DNA from: Bremerella sp. P1
GTDB lineage: Bacteria > Planctomycetota > Planctomycetia > Pirellulales > Pirellulaceae
Length of the DNA stretch: 64,000 bases
Assembly (NCBI RefSeq): GCF_028748185.1
Contig: NZ_CP118164.1
Span: forward strand, 4,923,814-4,987,813
Reading direction: 5' to 3'
Shown: piece after piece, positions 33,111 to 43,720 of the stretch
How positions within the stretch are numbered: the first letter of the stretch is position 1
How the letters are laid out: each line of letters starts with the position of its first letter
Program-made: the position numbers and the translations under genes
The notes under the pieces: generated by a model
The model's input: only the letters and a program-made list of their open reading frames with translations
Told to the model about the DNA's origin: nothing
Databases searched by the model: none

Positions 33111-36100
33111 ATGCTATTGGCTAGCAGCCGCACATTCCTCGCAATCATCTTCGCTATCATTGCTGGTCTCGTGACTCCCATTGATGTCTTGGCTCAAAAT
33201 AGGGGCAGTTCGGCCGTCCCGAGCGATGCCTACTATGCCGGGTTCATCCCTTTCTATCAGGGGGACTACCAAGGCGCCGGGGAGGTCTTTAACGCGGCTG
33301 GCCGTTCCGGCGTTCGTTCGACCGAGGGGCGTTGGATTGACTCGATCTGTTACGCCACCATGCTCGGTGAATGCCATTTTCAAATGGGAAACAATGCCCA
33401 GGCACTCGAGAACTACAACACCGCACTCCTTCTATTTGTTCAGCATTCCAATTGGATGCTGCGTATTAACCCAGAAAGCTTGAGCCCTGTTGGGCCAGTC
33501 AGTAATGACTTGCGGGCTAATGTCACCTGGGGAAAGTCGGGTCGAAATACGCTGATTGGCAATTACCCCGATTCGCTTCCCACCTTCCAGGGACAGACCG
33601 ATGCCCAGAATCAAGCGGCTGTCCGCGGTGGCGGTGTTCTTTCGGCTGGTCGGATCATGCCTGTTCGGGCTAGCGAGATTGCTCGATGCATTGCCTTGGC
33701 AATTTTCCGCCGGCAAGAGATCATGGGGCCGATCAGCAGATACGATGGCCTGACGGGGCAACTCGTCGGTATCTTGCAGCGTCGTCCTGCTCCACCGAAC
33801 CATTGGACCGGAGCCTGGGTCGATGTACAGCATGGCTTGGCTTTGGCTGCCGCAGGAAAGAACGAAGAGGCAGTTCAAACGCTTCAGCGAAGTCTTACGA
33901 CTGCTGGCCAATACGATCACGACCTGACTTCGTTGGCACTTTTGCAACTGGGGCGAATCGCTCTCCAGCAGCAAGACTTCCCTGCCGCGCAGACTTACTT
34001 TTTGGAAGCAACCTACTCAGCGGCAGCATTTCAGCAGTATCAGCAAATTGAAGACGCCCTCGATGGTCTGACTAAGGTCAGTATGATCACCAAGGCAGGC
34101 CAAATGCCGCAGGGACTGCTGGCGATGAGCAACTGGAACGAGCTTCGCAGGCTCGATGCGTTACGGGCCAAGCTGAGCCTGGCACTCGCCGAGGCAAATG
34201 CCTACATGGGGAACCTTCCTGCGGCCAATGGTGCGTTGGAAGATGCCCGACGGGCGATGAACCGTCGATCGATGAGCAAAGGACGCGTGGGTATCCGCTA
34301 TGGATACCTGTCGGCTTTGTTGGCTTTTCAGGGGGGTAACGCCTCCGCTGGCACTAGCAACTTTGTCTCGGCGGTGGCAGCCAATCGGTCTGCTTCGACG
34401 CGAGTCTATCAGACCGAAATGACGAACCAATTGTTCGTGTCGAACACGATCACCGAGCGTTCGGCTCAGCTTCTCTATGACGAACTCTTGCGCGAGCCAA
34501 CCGACGCGGACTGGATCTCTGAACCGTTCGAGACGCTCACTGTCCTGCTGACCCCTAATCCGACGGCAATGGAGAATTGGTTCAACACGGCCGTCATGCG
34601 GAAGCAACCGGAACTGGCTCTCGAACTGGCTGATCGTGTTCGTCGCATGCGGTTCTTCGCCACGCTTCCTTTAGGGGGACGTTTGCTGGCGCTGCGTTGG
34701 GTTCTCGAATCCCCCGATGCCGCACTCGATACCAAAGGGAAATTGCAGCGGCAGGATTTGTTAGCCAAACATCCTGAGCTGAAAACATTTCAGGACGAAG
34801 CGAAGCGGCTCAAAGGAGAGCTTCTACAAATTGACCTGCAACCTGACGAAAAAGAAACCTATGTGAAGCAACGAGATCTGGTCGAGAAGTTGCAGAACGT
34901 TTCCGATGGCTACGAAGTGCTGTTGGGGGCGATCGCTCTCCGGCGGACGCCTAGCCAGTTTCTCTTTCCGCCGCTGAAGTCGACCGCCGAGATTCGCGAG
35001 AAGTTGGAAGACACACAGCTCGTGCTAACGTTCTTCTCAACCTCTCGCGCCGTGCATGCGTTCTTGTTTACCAAGAAGGACTACGTGCACTGGACACTCG
35101 ATAACCCACGCGAGATCAAGGGCCAGATTGGAGATCTGCTGAAGCAGATTGGCTTGGTGAAACGAGACGCCCCGGTTCAAGCAAAGGACTTGGCCGAAAC
35201 CGAGTGGAAAACCACGTCGGCAGAACTGCTCAAGCGGTTCATTCCCACGTTGAAGCCCGGGTTCTGGAATACGTATTCCGAGTTGGTGATCGTTCCAGAC
35301 GATGTGTTGTGGTACGTCCCATTTGAAGCACTTCACACCGACGATGGTCTTGGAGCCGGGCACACGGTACCGGTATCCGAAGTGATTCCGATTCGATATG
35401 CACCGACGGCCAGCTTGGCCGTCCCGCAAAAGGATGCCCGACCGCGACCACAGAATACGGCGATTGTCGTGGGGCGTTTGTTTAACTCGGACGAATCCGA
35501 TATTACCGTCGAGCAATTCGACCAGTTGAAGGACGCTTTCGTCGCTCCGGATCGGATCGATCGACCGCCGGTTGGCCCTTCGAGCTTGTTGGCGAAGGTC
35601 TGGGATCAGTTGGTGGTGATTGATGACAGTGAAGATGCCAACCGGGGCGATGTTTGGAACTGGTCTCCAGCACAAGCCGATCGAAGTAAGCCTGGCAGCG
35701 AATTGGCTGCGTGGCTGCGATCTCCCTTGGGTGGACCGGAAGTGATCTACCTTCCTGGGTTCCACACCGGTGCGGAAGATGCTTTAAAGGGAAACACGAC
35801 CGGCAGTGACATCTTCTTGACAACACTGGGGCTCATGGCAACCGGTTCGGAAACGGTGGTGCTCAGTCGCTGGCATTCGGCGGGTGCAGCCAGCGTGGCA
35901 ACGGTAGAAGGAATTGCCAGGCGAATCGCCGACATGCCGGCAAGCACTGCATGGCAGGAAACGATGGCGGATGTCCGGAAGTTATCGCTTGATCCTAAGA
36001 AGGAACCGCGTCTGAAGGGGAGCGGGGCAAGCATTCCGCAGACGCTGGATCACCCTTACTTCTGGGCCGATATGATGTTGATCGACACCGGCATCGATCC

Positions 36101-36119
36101 CAAGAGGGAGATGCCGTAG
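33111..36119 (+). CDS. Exported TPR protein with a C-terminal CHAT-like domain lacking the catalytic dyad
   Basis: 1,002 residues from the ATG at 33111, which has AAGGAG 8 bases upstream; the frame is open to a GTG at 33015. A signal peptide (LAIIFAIIAGLVTP, cleavage after VLA) is followed by helical TPR-like repeats over about 600 residues. The C-terminal 350 residues follow the CHAT layout: LVIVPDDVLWYVPFEALH, the PIRYAPTASLA region, then ETVVLSRWHSAGAAS and a final HPYFWADMMLI. Where CHAT proteases have LSACET, this protein has LPGFHT (F884), and no HFATHG-like His motif precedes it. A scaffold role is more likely than proteolysis. Confidence 0.78.
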   Translation: MLLASSRTFLAIIFAIIAGLVTPIDVLAQNRGSSAVPSDAYYAGFIPFYQGDYQGAGEVFNAAGRSGVRSTEGRWIDSICYATMLGECHFQMGNNAQALENYNTALLLFVQHSNWMLRINPESLSPVGPVSNDLRANVTWGKSGRNTLIGNYPDSLPTFQGQTDAQNQAAVRGGGVLSAGRIMPVRASEIARCIALAIFRRQEIMGPISRYDGLTGQLVGILQRRPAPPNHWTGAWVDVQHGLALAAAGKNEEAVQTLQRSLTTAGQYDHDLTSLALLQLGRIALQQQDFPAAQTYFLEATYSAAAFQQYQQIEDALDGLTKVSMITKAGQMPQGLLAMSNWNELRRLDALRAKLSLALAEANAYMGNLPAANGALEDARRAMNRRSMSKGRVGIRYGYLSALLAFQGGNASAGTSNFVSAVAANRSASTRVYQTEMTNQLFVSNTITERSAQLLYDELLREPTDADWISEPFETLTVLLTPNPTAMENWFNTAVMRKQPELALELADRVRRMRFFATLPLGGRLLALRWVLESPDAALDTKGKLQRQDLLAKHPELKTFQDEAKRLKGELLQIDLQPDEKETYVKQRDLVEKLQNVSDGYEVLLGAIALRRTPSQFLFPPLKSTAEIREKLEDTQLVLTFFSTSRAVHAFLFTKKDYVHWTLDNPREIKGQIGDLLKQIGLVKRDAPVQAKDLAETEWKTTSAELLKRFIPTLKPGFWNTYSELVIVPDDVLWYVPFEALHTDDGLGAGHTVPVSEVIPIRYAPTASLAVPQKDARPRPQNTAIVVGRLFNSDESDITVEQFDQLKDAFVAPDRIDRPPVGPSSLLAKVWDQLVVIDDSEDANRGDVWNWSPAQADRSKPGSELAAWLRSPLGGPEVIYLPGFHTGAEDALKGNTTGSDIFLTTLGLMATGSETVVLSRWHSAGAASVATVEGIARRIADMPASTAWQETMADVRKLSLDPKKEPRLKGSGASIPQTLDHPYFWADMMLIDTGIDPKREMP

Positions 36120-36121
36120 CA

Positions 36122-37222
36122 TCAAGCGGCACTGCGATGGTATTTCCACCAGTGCCCCATTCGCAGCACGTTGGCCGGGATAGAGAGCCGGGAGTAGTGG
36201 CAAATCCGCTCCGCTTCGAGCGTTCGATTGATCCAGCGTGATTTGATCTCCAAGTGTTCTGGACCGAGGTCGATGATCTTATCGCCGCGAGCAATCGAAT
36301 CGCGAATCTGGTGGGACATCATCACGGTTCCCGGGTTGAGTTGCTTGCTATCTCGCTCGTAGCCCATTCTCATGCCCAGAAGATTTCCCTGATGATGGAA
36401 GTTGTAGCTGAACGCAATCATGCGGTTTTCATGCCGTAGCGTCATGATGTCGATCATCCCTAGCCGCGATGCTTGGACGAAACATTCTCGAAAGTAATCG
36501 GCCGCTTCTGGGTGCGAGATGGTCGTTCCCGTAGTGCTGCACGCCTGCCATGTTCGTCGTGCAAGGAGCACGCACTCGTCATACAGACTAAAATTGGGCT
36601 CGCCATTCTCGGTTGGACAGGGAACTGGCCGGTAGCGTTCACTTGTTACTCCGGCTTCGTCCGCCTTGCGAAGCGTTCTTCGGATCGTCGCCCGAAACTT
36701 GGAACTACGCGTCGAGACAAACTCTTCGAAGTCGCCAGGTAACGCGATCGCGTAAGAGGGATTCCACGGCAATACCCTCGGGGACATGCCATGACATCGC
36801 ATCGTATTGAAGATTCGACCGCGGTCGACGGTCGGGTCGACATAGCGGAGGTCCAACAGGTCCCAAGTGCGTGGCGTCGCTTGTAAGTACTGCATGGCGG
36901 CATAGAGTGTGGCGGTTTGATCACTGCCAATGGGGCCATAGAAAGGCCCCCAGCCATCAAGCGGGTAGGTCAGGATACGCACCGACCCAGCCTTGGTGCG
37001 TTCGGTTTGTTCGACGAGCGGTAGGATTCCTTGGATTTGGCAGTCTACCTGGACTAGTAGTACCCGCAACTTCTTGCCGTGGCCAAAAAACTTCCAGTAA
37101 GTTTCCAGCCAAGGCAGGGTTTGAAAGAACGTCGCATTGGGTGTCTTGGCATGCAGTCGATTCCAGAAGCAAGCGTAAGCCCGCAAATCTTCGATTTGGT
37201 TGATTTCAATCACTTCTGACAT
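36122..37222 (-). CDS. FemAB/GNAT-like acyltransferase (BioF2-like domain)
   Basis: 366 residues from the ATG at 37222, which follows GGGGAAAGAG; the frame is open to 37288. The two-lobed GNAT arrangement of the FemAB/CelD type is suggested by FFQTLPWLETYWKFFG early, STRSSKFRATIRRTLRKA at about residue 185, and MIAFSYNFHHQGNLL with IIDLGPEHLEIKSRW late. Such proteins transfer amino acids or acyl groups in cell-wall or polysaccharide synthesis. No signal peptide, so it is cytosolic. It ends two bases from the stop of the convergent CHAT-like gene. Confidence 0.78.
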   Translation of the reverse strand: MSEVIEINQIEDLRAYACFWNRLHAKTPNATFFQTLPWLETYWKFFGHGKKLRVLLVQVDCQIQGILPLVEQTERTKAGSVRILTYPLDGWGPFYGPIGSDQTATLYAAMQYLQATPRTWDLLDLRYVDPTVDRGRIFNTMRCHGMSPRVLPWNPSYAIALPGDFEEFVSTRSSKFRATIRRTLRKADEAGVTSERYRPVPCPTENGEPNFSLYDECVLLARRTWQACSTTGTTISHPEAADYFRECFVQASRLGMIDIMTLRHENRMIAFSYNFHHQGNLLGMRMGYERDSKQLNPGTVMMSHQIRDSIARGDKIIDLGPEHLEIKSRWINRTLEAERICHYSRLSIPANVLRMGHWWKYHRSAA

Positions 37223-37723
37223 GGCTCTTTCCCCGGTTGAAGCATTAGCAAGGACCCTAGGGAGTAACTTGCAAGGTAGATGCCACACCTGGGGGGAAGC
37301 AAGGAATTGTCAGCTGGAAACGGCCTAAGCCATTGTTGCCATGTGCTTTACGTAGACAGGAACGTTGTAAGGTAAAAGCTTGGAGAATGTTTCAGAAAAG
37401 CAACGCTGTTTCGCTACGGCAACATCCTGAGAGAAGCGTGAGAGGATAAGAGGCTCTGATATTTCGTGCGATAGTAACATTTGAAACTTTGCGGGGTTGC
37501 TATCGGTATTGCGATTTGTCCTGAGAATCTTTTCGCTGAGTCTCGTGGCGAAACGAATCTTGGAACACTACTTTTCCACATCGATTCGCTATAATGAGTC
37601 AGCTCAGACGAATGGTGACGTGTCTTACCAAGTCGACGCCGCGTCAGCGTTCGCCGGGTTTGCCTGCCACGAAGCGACACCGATGAATCACAAGTGAAGA
37701 TCAGCACGCGCAAGGGATGTTGA
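37223..37723. other. Intergenic region upstream of the MoxR operon
   Basis: 501 bases between divergent genes. A perfect -10 box (TATAAT, 37590-37595) is listed separately. The open frames inside are short and show no family resemblance or ribosome-binding sites, so I do not call genes here. Confidence 0.5.
37590..37595 (+). promoter_or_regulatory. Candidate -10 element of the MoxR operon
   Basis: A perfect TATAAT lies 128 bases before the MoxR start. No good -35 hexamer lies at 16-19 bases, so this is only suggestive. Confidence 0.3.
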
Positions 37724-38665
37724 ATGCCAGCCGAGCTCTTAAGCCTCGTATCCGAGTTGGAAGCGAATATAAATCAGGTAGTGGTGGGAAAGCCGGACGT
37801 TGTACGGAAATGTCTCGTGGCTTTACTGGCAGGCGAGCATATTCTACTTGAGGACGTTCCCGGAGTGGGCAAGACCTTGGTAGGCAAGGCGTTAGCTCGT
37901 AGCCTTTCTGGTCATTTCTGCCGATTGCAGTTCACGCCTGACCTTCTTCCGAGTGACATTGTTGGCTCGAACATCTTCAACACGAAGACTAACGAGTTCG
38001 TGTTCCACTCGGGCCCCATTTTCTCGAACATTGTGATCGCGGACGAAATCAATCGTTCTTCCCCGCGAACGCAAAGTGCTTTGCTGGAAGCCATGAGTGA
38101 CCGCCAGGTTTCGATCGACGGCGATACGCATAACCTGCCACGCCCGTTCATGGTGATCGCCACGCAGAACCCATTTGAGTTCGAGGGAACCTATCCGCTT
38201 CCCGAAAGCCAGTTGGACCGCTTCTTGATGCGGATTTCGATGGGCTACCCTGACCGAGCTGCTGAACGCACGATTCTCGAATCGCACCGTATTGGCGAAC
38301 CAGTGGAAGACTTGTCGCCGGTCGTGACGTGTGATCAGATCGCACAGCTCCAAGACACGGTGCGAAAGATCGAAGTGAGTGAAGCCATCAGTGAGTACTT
38401 GTTGGACATCATCGACGGCACACGAACGAGCGATGATCTGGAAGTCGGGGCGAGTACCCGGGCCGGTCTAAGCTTGTTCCGGGCTGCTCAGAGCCAAGCC
38501 CTGCTTGAAGGTCGTGAGTACGTGGTTCCTGATGACGTGAAGCATCTTGCTGTCTCCGTGCTTGCCCACCGAGTGATCCCGAAGGGATTCCTCCATGCCG
38601 GGCAGCGAGAAGCGGTCGAATCGATGGTCGGCCGAATTGTGGAAGAGATTTCGATACCTGTGTAG
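37724..38665 (+). CDS. MoxR family AAA+ ATPase
   Basis: 313 residues. Walker A is GVGKT (47-51) in LLEDVPGVGKT. Walker B is VIADEINR with the MoxR-type INRSSPRTQSALLEAM. Sensor 1 appears in MVIATQNP (where the family has ATQNP), and an arginine-finger segment in LPESQLDRFLMR. MoxR proteins act as chaperone-like ATPases that insert cofactors into or mature other proteins, usually with a von Willebrand or DUF58 partner. The next gene is DUF58 and the third is a transglutaminase-like membrane protein, the standard trio. Confidence 0.93.
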   Translation: MPAELLSLVSELEANINQVVVGKPDVVRKCLVALLAGEHILLEDVPGVGKTLVGKALARSLSGHFCRLQFTPDLLPSDIVGSNIFNTKTNEFVFHSGPIFSNIVIADEINRSSPRTQSALLEAMSDRQVSIDGDTHNLPRPFMVIATQNPFEFEGTYPLPESQLDRFLMRISMGYPDRAAERTILESHRIGEPVEDLSPVVTCDQIAQLQDTVRKIEVSEAISEYLLDIIDGTRTSDDLEVGASTRAGLSLFRAAQSQALLEGREYVVPDDVKHLAVSVLAHRVIPKGFLHAGQREAVESMVGRIVEEISIPV

Positions 38666-38731
38666 GGATGTTGGGGCCGTTGATTTTCGCGGCCAATCGT
38701 TTCCGCACTGAAAGGGCTAAGCAGCAGGCTT

Positions 38732-39979
38732 ATGTCGGAAGCCGGTTCGAGGATGTTCTCGTGGTTTCGCTTGCGTGGTGTTTCTATTACGCAGGAAGGA
38801 ACGTACTATTTTCTGGTCTTCATCTTCATCCTGGCTGGGGCGATCGTACGCAGCAACATCCAGTTGCTGATGATCTTGGCCTGCATGTTGTTAGGGCCTC
38901 TGCTGTTCAATCTTTGGGTTGTTACCAGCAGTCTTCGTAACCTGAAATTCTCGCGACGGGTGCCTTCGCTACTTTCGTGCGATGAACCCTTTTTTGTCGA
39001 ACTAACGGCGAAGAATTCGAGTCGACATGCTACCTACGCCGTCGTGATCGAAGATAAGCTTATCCAAGTGGAAGGCTATGACCCGGAGCCTGCCCAGGAG
39101 GTGGATGTCTTCCTCGCCAAGATCGGCAATAAAGACGAAGCGGCCATTTCCTACAAGGCCGTGATTCGCAAACGGGGTAAGTACCACCTGGGTCCGCTTT
39201 CGGCCACGACTGCATTTCCGCTTGGGCTGATGCGTAGCACGCGTTTAGACACGCTGGTTACCACCATCGTCGTCATGCCCCGACTCGGACAGATGACGCC
39301 TGCGTGGCGAAGGATGATCCAGCAAGAGAAGTCGGGTTTCGCTTCGTCACGCCGCCAGCATGGTTTGCTGGAAGGGGACTTCTACGGTTTGCGAGAATGG
39401 CGAAACGGTGACCCCAAGCAGTGGATCCATTGGCGGAGCAGTGCCAAGCAGGGAGAGCTGGTTGTGCGGCAATTCGAAAAGCAGAACCAGCAGGACTTTG
39501 TTCTGATCGTCGATGCCTGGCTTCCCGATCTGCCGACAGAAGAAGACATCGATCGCGCAGAACGCATCATCAGCATGGCTGCGACGGCGGTTCGCGAATT
39601 AGCGGTCGTCGGAGGTTGTCAGCTGCAACTGATCAGTTGCGGTGAAGAGTCCGAGAGCATCGTGGGGAATGTTTCCCAGGCATTTGTCACCCAAGCGATG
39701 CATGACCTTGCTGTTTTGGTGCCAACAAGCGAGCACGACATCGGTGATACGATGGCCAACTGCCTACGGACCTCTCGACCTGGTTCGCGTGTGATTTTGC
39801 TTACCACGCGTAAGGCCGATTTGTCGGATACCGAGATGTTTGCTCCTGTCTGGAATGACGCAAGACTGCGTAGTGAATTGGGCCGAGTGAAGACTGTCTC
39901 GGCGGGGAGGGGGGACGATGCCATGTTCTTCCACATGCCCACGCCGCCCAGCATTAAGAAAGCGGAGAGCTTGTTATGA
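38732..39979 (+). CDS. DUF58 domain membrane protein
   Basis: 415 residues. Two N-terminal membrane helices (about 20-70) are followed by a soluble part. The DUF58 signature is clear: FYGLREWRNGDPKQWIHWRS, then AKQGELVVRQFE. A von Willebrand A-like region follows, with DFVLIVDAWLPD and SRVILLTTRKADLSD. It is expected to be the MoxR partner at the membrane. The ATG at 38732 is the longest start; 38753 is an alternative. Its stop overlaps the next start as ATGA. Confidence 0.9.
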   Translation: MSEAGSRMFSWFRLRGVSITQEGTYYFLVFIFILAGAIVRSNIQLLMILACMLLGPLLFNLWVVTSSLRNLKFSRRVPSLLSCDEPFFVELTAKNSSRHATYAVVIEDKLIQVEGYDPEPAQEVDVFLAKIGNKDEAAISYKAVIRKRGKYHLGPLSATTAFPLGLMRSTRLDTLVTTIVVMPRLGQMTPAWRRMIQQEKSGFASSRRQHGLLEGDFYGLREWRNGDPKQWIHWRSSAKQGELVVRQFEKQNQQDFVLIVDAWLPDLPTEEDIDRAERIISMAATAVRELAVVGGCQLQLISCGEESESIVGNVSQAFVTQAMHDLAVLVPTSEHDIGDTMANCLRTSRPGSRVILLTTRKADLSDTEMFAPVWNDARLRSELGRVKTVSAGRGDDAMFFHMPTPPSIKKAESLL

Positions 39980-42441
39980 AAGTCGAGCGGCTTCTCCAAA
40001 TCAGCGTCGCCCTATTGGCGGCCCTTGGTTCCCTCTTTCTCGCATTCGGGCAAGGCAGTAATTCCGCGCTTCCCCTTTTGGCGACCATCGGGGCGTTCCT
40101 GTCGGTTTACCTGACCGATATCAAGGGATGGATTACGCTGAATCGCAATCTGGCAAACTTCGCGGCCCTGATTGCGGTCGTGTTTTCCTTTTTCGACTTC
40201 TGGGACGATGGCAGTTCTAAGCTGGTTGCGATCGCCAAGTTGCTCATTTATCTGCAAGTCGTGTTGCTCTTCCAGCCGAAGACAACCCGCGTGTATTGGC
40301 ATTTGGCCGTCTTGAGTCTGCTGCAGGTGGTGGTAGCTGCCGCACTTGATTTTGGGGTCACATTCGGTCTGATGCTGATTCCTTACATGTTCACGGCGCT
40401 GACGACTCTTTGTCTGTTCTTTGTCTATCGCGAGACACTACGTGTCGATCCTGAACTGAAAGCGGCTCATGATGCCGTTGAGAATCGTCCGCTGTTTTCG
40501 TTCCTGTCCAAGAAACCGGTGGAGTCCAATGATTCCACGGTAGTCTCGGCGCCGGTGATAACGCTATCGGGGCAACTGCCCGGCAACCTGGCATCGGTCT
40601 TTTCCAGTGGCAAGATGTTTGCCCAAGTGTTGAAGATGGGTTTCTTCACGCTTTGTGCGACAGTCGTGCTGTTCTACTGCTTCCCCCGTTTCGATCAGGG
40701 GCAGTTGTCGCAGTCGCTTGGTGGTGAATTTGGTGCGACGACCGGCTTCAAGGACCAGATCTCGTTAAACGATATGGGCAATATCCTGCAAAGCGATCGA
40801 TTCGTGATGCGGGTTCGACTGTCCGATTTGAATACCGGAACGGTTATCGACACCGAGTACGAGCCTTACTTCCGCGGTACTTCGTTAAGCACGTACTTTC
40901 CCAACAGCAAGACGTGGATTGTTGGCAACCTGAAGAACTATCGGGTTAGCGAACTCAAACCACCGCCCCTGAAAACGAACCTGGTTCGCCAGCAGGTAGC
41001 GACGAATCAGTCGATTAACTTCGACCGAACCAATGAAGGTGTGCTGCTATTCAGCATCTATCCTGCGTACTCGTCACTGAACACGGCTCGTGACATTGTC
41101 GACAACCAAACGCTGGGGATTGTCTCGATGGCGACCGATGCGCAGGCTCAGGTTCGCCAGCCCGATCAGTACGAAATGCTCGTCCCTTGGAATCCCTTTG
41201 GGGCCGATGGGGACTTGATTCCTAGTCGACATCCTCTCAGTGATCGCCAGTTTCATCATTACGTCCGAACCGATTTGACGCAGGTTCCGCTCGATAAGGA
41301 GTTTGCCGATACGCTGTTTAACGGATTGACGGAGACTGCGGATCAGTTGGTCGCCGATATTCCAGGCAACGGCAATGAAGAGCCAACTCAATTCGCGATT
41401 GCCCAGCGGATGGAACGCCACTTCGTGCTGGATGGCAACTATACCTATTCGCTGCACGTTCCCGTGCATATGAAGAATACCCGGTTGGATCCGATCGAAG
41501 ATTTCGTGGTGAATCACCGAACGGGCCACTGCGAGTTTTTTGCCAGTGCGTTGGCAATCATGCTGCGTACGCAGAAGATTCCGGCTCGGGTTGTCGTTGG
41601 CTACAAAGGGGGCGAGTTCAACTCGGTGGGTGGTTATTACGCGGTCAAACAGAAGCATGCCCATGCCTGGGTCGAGTGTTTTCTGGGGCCGGATGATTTG
41701 CCCGTTGGGGTTTCCAAGGAAGATTATCCAAACGGAGCCTGGATGCGACTGGACCCCACGCCAGCTTCTCGTCCTTCGCCCAACAGGAAAGATAGTGGTA
41801 CGGTCTTCGATACGTTCCTCGATTGGTTCGACTATGTCGAGCTGGCGTGGCGTGACTACGTCGTGGGTATGAACAGCGAACGCCAAGAGAAGGATATCTA
41901 CAAGCCACTGACCGATAACCTGGTCAAACCGTTCGAAGGTTGGGTGAGCCGCGAACAGTGGTCGAAGTTCTTCCGTGATAGCCTTGCCTCGATGGGCATT
42001 CACATGAGCGACGAATGGTTCAGTGGATTCGCATCGATCTTTACGATGTTAATTTTGCTGTTGCTTGTCGTTATCTTCGAGTTGATACGGACCCTGATCC
42101 GACGCTACTGGACCAGCATAAAACGCATGTTCTTGCGCTGGTTCCCCAGTAAGTCACACCGCACTGGCTTCTACTTTAAAGTCGAGAAACTGCTATCCAA
42201 AGCTGGATGGCAGCGTAAAGATTCAGATACGCCACGTGAGTTTATCGCGTCGGTCATCACCGATTGTAAGACGCGCGGGATTGGAAGTGAGATGCTTTCC
42301 CCGCTATCCGATCTGACCGATTGGTACTATCAAATCCGCTATGGCGGCAAAGAACTGGCACCAGCTCAGCAAGAGTCCATCAGCGAACATCTGCTGCTGA
42401 TCGAGCAGCAGACGCTCGCTCTTCAGAAGGCTAAACGTTAA
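39976..42441 (+). CDS. Membrane transglutaminase-like protein (TgpA-type)
   Basis: 821 residues. About six membrane helices lie in the first 160 residues and in the 220-240 region. A large periplasmic transglutaminase core follows, with an intact triad: C519 in [12 protein letters not shown]563 in QKHAHAWVE, and D593 in RLDPTPAS. A late membrane helix (about 690-715) and a cytosolic C-terminal DUF4129-like region complete the TgpA layout. It is coupled to DUF58 by an ATGA overlap. The family is periplasmic-facing; substrates in envelope maintenance are not well defined. The last eleven bases overlap the end of the convergent ychF gene. Confidence 0.9.
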   Translation: MKVERLLQISVALLAALGSLFLAFGQGSNSALPLLATIGAFLSVYLTDIKGWITLNRNLANFAALIAVVFSFFDFWDDGSSKLVAIAKLLIYLQVVLLFQPKTTRVYWHLAVLSLLQVVVAAALDFGVTFGLMLIPYMFTALTTLCLFFVYRETLRVDPELKAAHDAVENRPLFSFLSKKPVESNDSTVVSAPVITLSGQLPGNLASVFSSGKMFAQVLKMGFFTLCATVVLFYCFPRFDQGQLSQSLGGEFGATTGFKDQISLNDMGNILQSDRFVMRVRLSDLNTGTVIDTEYEPYFRGTSLSTYFPNSKTWIVGNLKNYRVSELKPPPLKTNLVRQQVATNQSINFDRTNEGVLLFSIYPAYSSLNTARDIVDNQTLGIVSMATDAQAQVRQPDQYEMLVPWNPFGADGDLIPSRHPLSDRQFHHYVRTDLTQVPLDKEFADTLFNGLTETADQLVADIPGNGNEEPTQFAIAQRMERHFVLDGNYTYSLHVPVHMKNTRLDPIEDFVVNHRTGHCEFFASALAIMLRTQKIPARVVVGYKGGEFNSVGGYYAVKQKHAHAWVECFLGPDDLPVGVSKEDYPNGAWMRLDPTPASRPSPNRKDSGTVFDTFLDWFDYVELAWRDYVVGMNSERQEKDIYKPLTDNLVKPFEGWVSREQWSKFFRDSLASMGIHMSDEWFSGFASIFTMLILLLLVVIFELIRTLIRRYWTSIKRMFLRWFPSKSHRTGFYFKVEKLLSKAGWQRKDSDTPREFIASVITDCKTRGIGSEMLSPLSDLTDWYYQIRYGGKELAPAQQESISEHLLLIEQQTLALQKAKR

Positions 42442-43522
42442 ACAGAAAGTGGACGATGTCGCCATCTTTCATGACGTAGCCTTTGCCTTCGACGCGAAGC
42501 TTACCGGCTTCGCGAATAGCCTTTTCGCTTTTCAACGCTTCCAGGTCTTCGAGTGAATAGCATTCTGCTCGAATGAAGCCCCGTTCGAAGTCGGAGTGAA
42601 TCACGCCGGCTGCTTGAGGCGCGGTTGCTCCGATTGGAATCGTCCACGCACGAACTTCTTTCTCGCCAGCGGTGAAATAGCTTTGCAGGCCTAGCAGTTT
42701 GTAGGCCGCCCGAGCAACAACCGCCAAAGCGGGTTCTTCCAGGCCAACGCTTTCCAACATTTCCTTGCGATCGTCATCGTCCAGTTCGATCAGTTCAGAC
42801 TCGATCTTGGCACAAACGGGAACGACCTCTCCCCCTTCTGCCGCGGCTCGTGCACGAACACGGTCGACGATCTCGCCTTCACCGCTCAGGTTGTCTTCGT
42901 CGACATTGGCGAGGTACAGAACCTTCTTGGCCGTAAGCAGCCCGTAGTTCCGCACGATATTGAACATTTCCGGATCGTGCCAACCGGCCGAACGCAGCGG
43001 CGTGCCTTCCGCGAGGAGGGTCTGGCATTGATTCAAGATCTCGACCCGGGCCTTGGCGTCCTTATCACCGGAGCGAGCCGTTCTGGCGGCCTTGTCGCGA
43101 GCCGATTCCACGGTTTGCAAGTCGGCCAGAAGCAACTCGGTGTCGATCGTTTCGATATCACGAATCGGGTCGACACTTCCATCCACGTGTACGACGTTGG
43201 GCTCTTGGAAGCAGCGGACGACGTGAATAATGGCGTCGACTTCACGGATATGCGACAGGAACTTGTTGCCCAGGCCTTCCCCTTCCGAGGCACCCCGCAC
43301 GATCCCGGCAATATCGACCAGACGCAGAATGGCAGGAATCACCTTCTGGGTCTTAATGTAACTCTGGATCACGTCCAGGCGAGGGTCCGGGACAGACACA
43401 ATCCCCACGTTGGGTTCGATCGTGCAGAAAGGATAATTCTCGCTGGCGATGCCTGCAGCGGTTAACGCGTTGAATAGGGTCGATTTACCGACATTCGGCA
43501 GCCCGACGATTCCGGCTTCCAT
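42431..43522 (-). CDS. ychF: Redox-regulated ATPase/GTPase YchF (OLA1 family)
   Basis: 363 residues from the ATG at 43522; the family begins with [20 protein letters not shown]. The frame is open to 43588, but that adds a stretch absent from the family. Motifs: Walker [10 protein letters not shown], switch I region YPFCTIEPN, and G3 as DIAG in [11 protein letters not shown]. In place of NKxD it has NVDE ([10 protein letters not shown]), the change that makes YchF prefer ATP. The C-terminal TGS-like domain ends in [13 protein letters not shown]. YchF binds ribosomes and takes part in stress control. Confidence 0.96.
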   Translation of the reverse strand: MEAGIVGLPNVGKSTLFNALTAAGIASENYPFCTIEPNVGIVSVPDPRLDVIQSYIKTQKVIPAILRLVDIAGIVRGASEGEGLGNKFLSHIREVDAIIHVVRCFQEPNVVHVDGSVDPIRDIETIDTELLLADLQTVESARDKAARTARSGDKDAKARVEILNQCQTLLAEGTPLRSAGWHDPEMFNIVRNYGLLTAKKVLYLANVDEDNLSGEGEIVDRVRARAAAEGGEVVPVCAKIESELIELDDDDRKEMLESVGLEEPALAVVARAAYKLLGLQSYFTAGEKEVRAWTIPIGATAPQAAGVIHSDFERGFIRAECYSLEDLEALKSEKAIREAGKLRVEGKGYVMKDGDIVHFLFNV

Positions 43523-43720
43523 GAACTCTCGCTTGATTTGGCAAAAGATTCGCTTTTCGAGGCGTATTCGACGGGAATACGCCTGCATGACGTGGGATCT
43601 AAACCGGTGATTTTAACCGAAATGAAAAAGGCGACTAGTCGTCATGACCGGCCGCCTTCGCGTGGTGTTCAGATTAGTCCTTCCCGTAAAGGCCTGGGAA
43701 GGGCGGGAAACGCCCGAAGC

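Noticed and set aside
41074-42003. 309-codon minus-strand ORF inside the TgpA-type gene
   Set aside because: It lies opposite the catalytic triad region and shows no domain.
43625-43715. GC-rich inverted repeats after the giant GspK-like gene
   Set aside because: CCTTCCC/GGGAAGG arms exist, but stems are short and no T-run follows on the minus strand.
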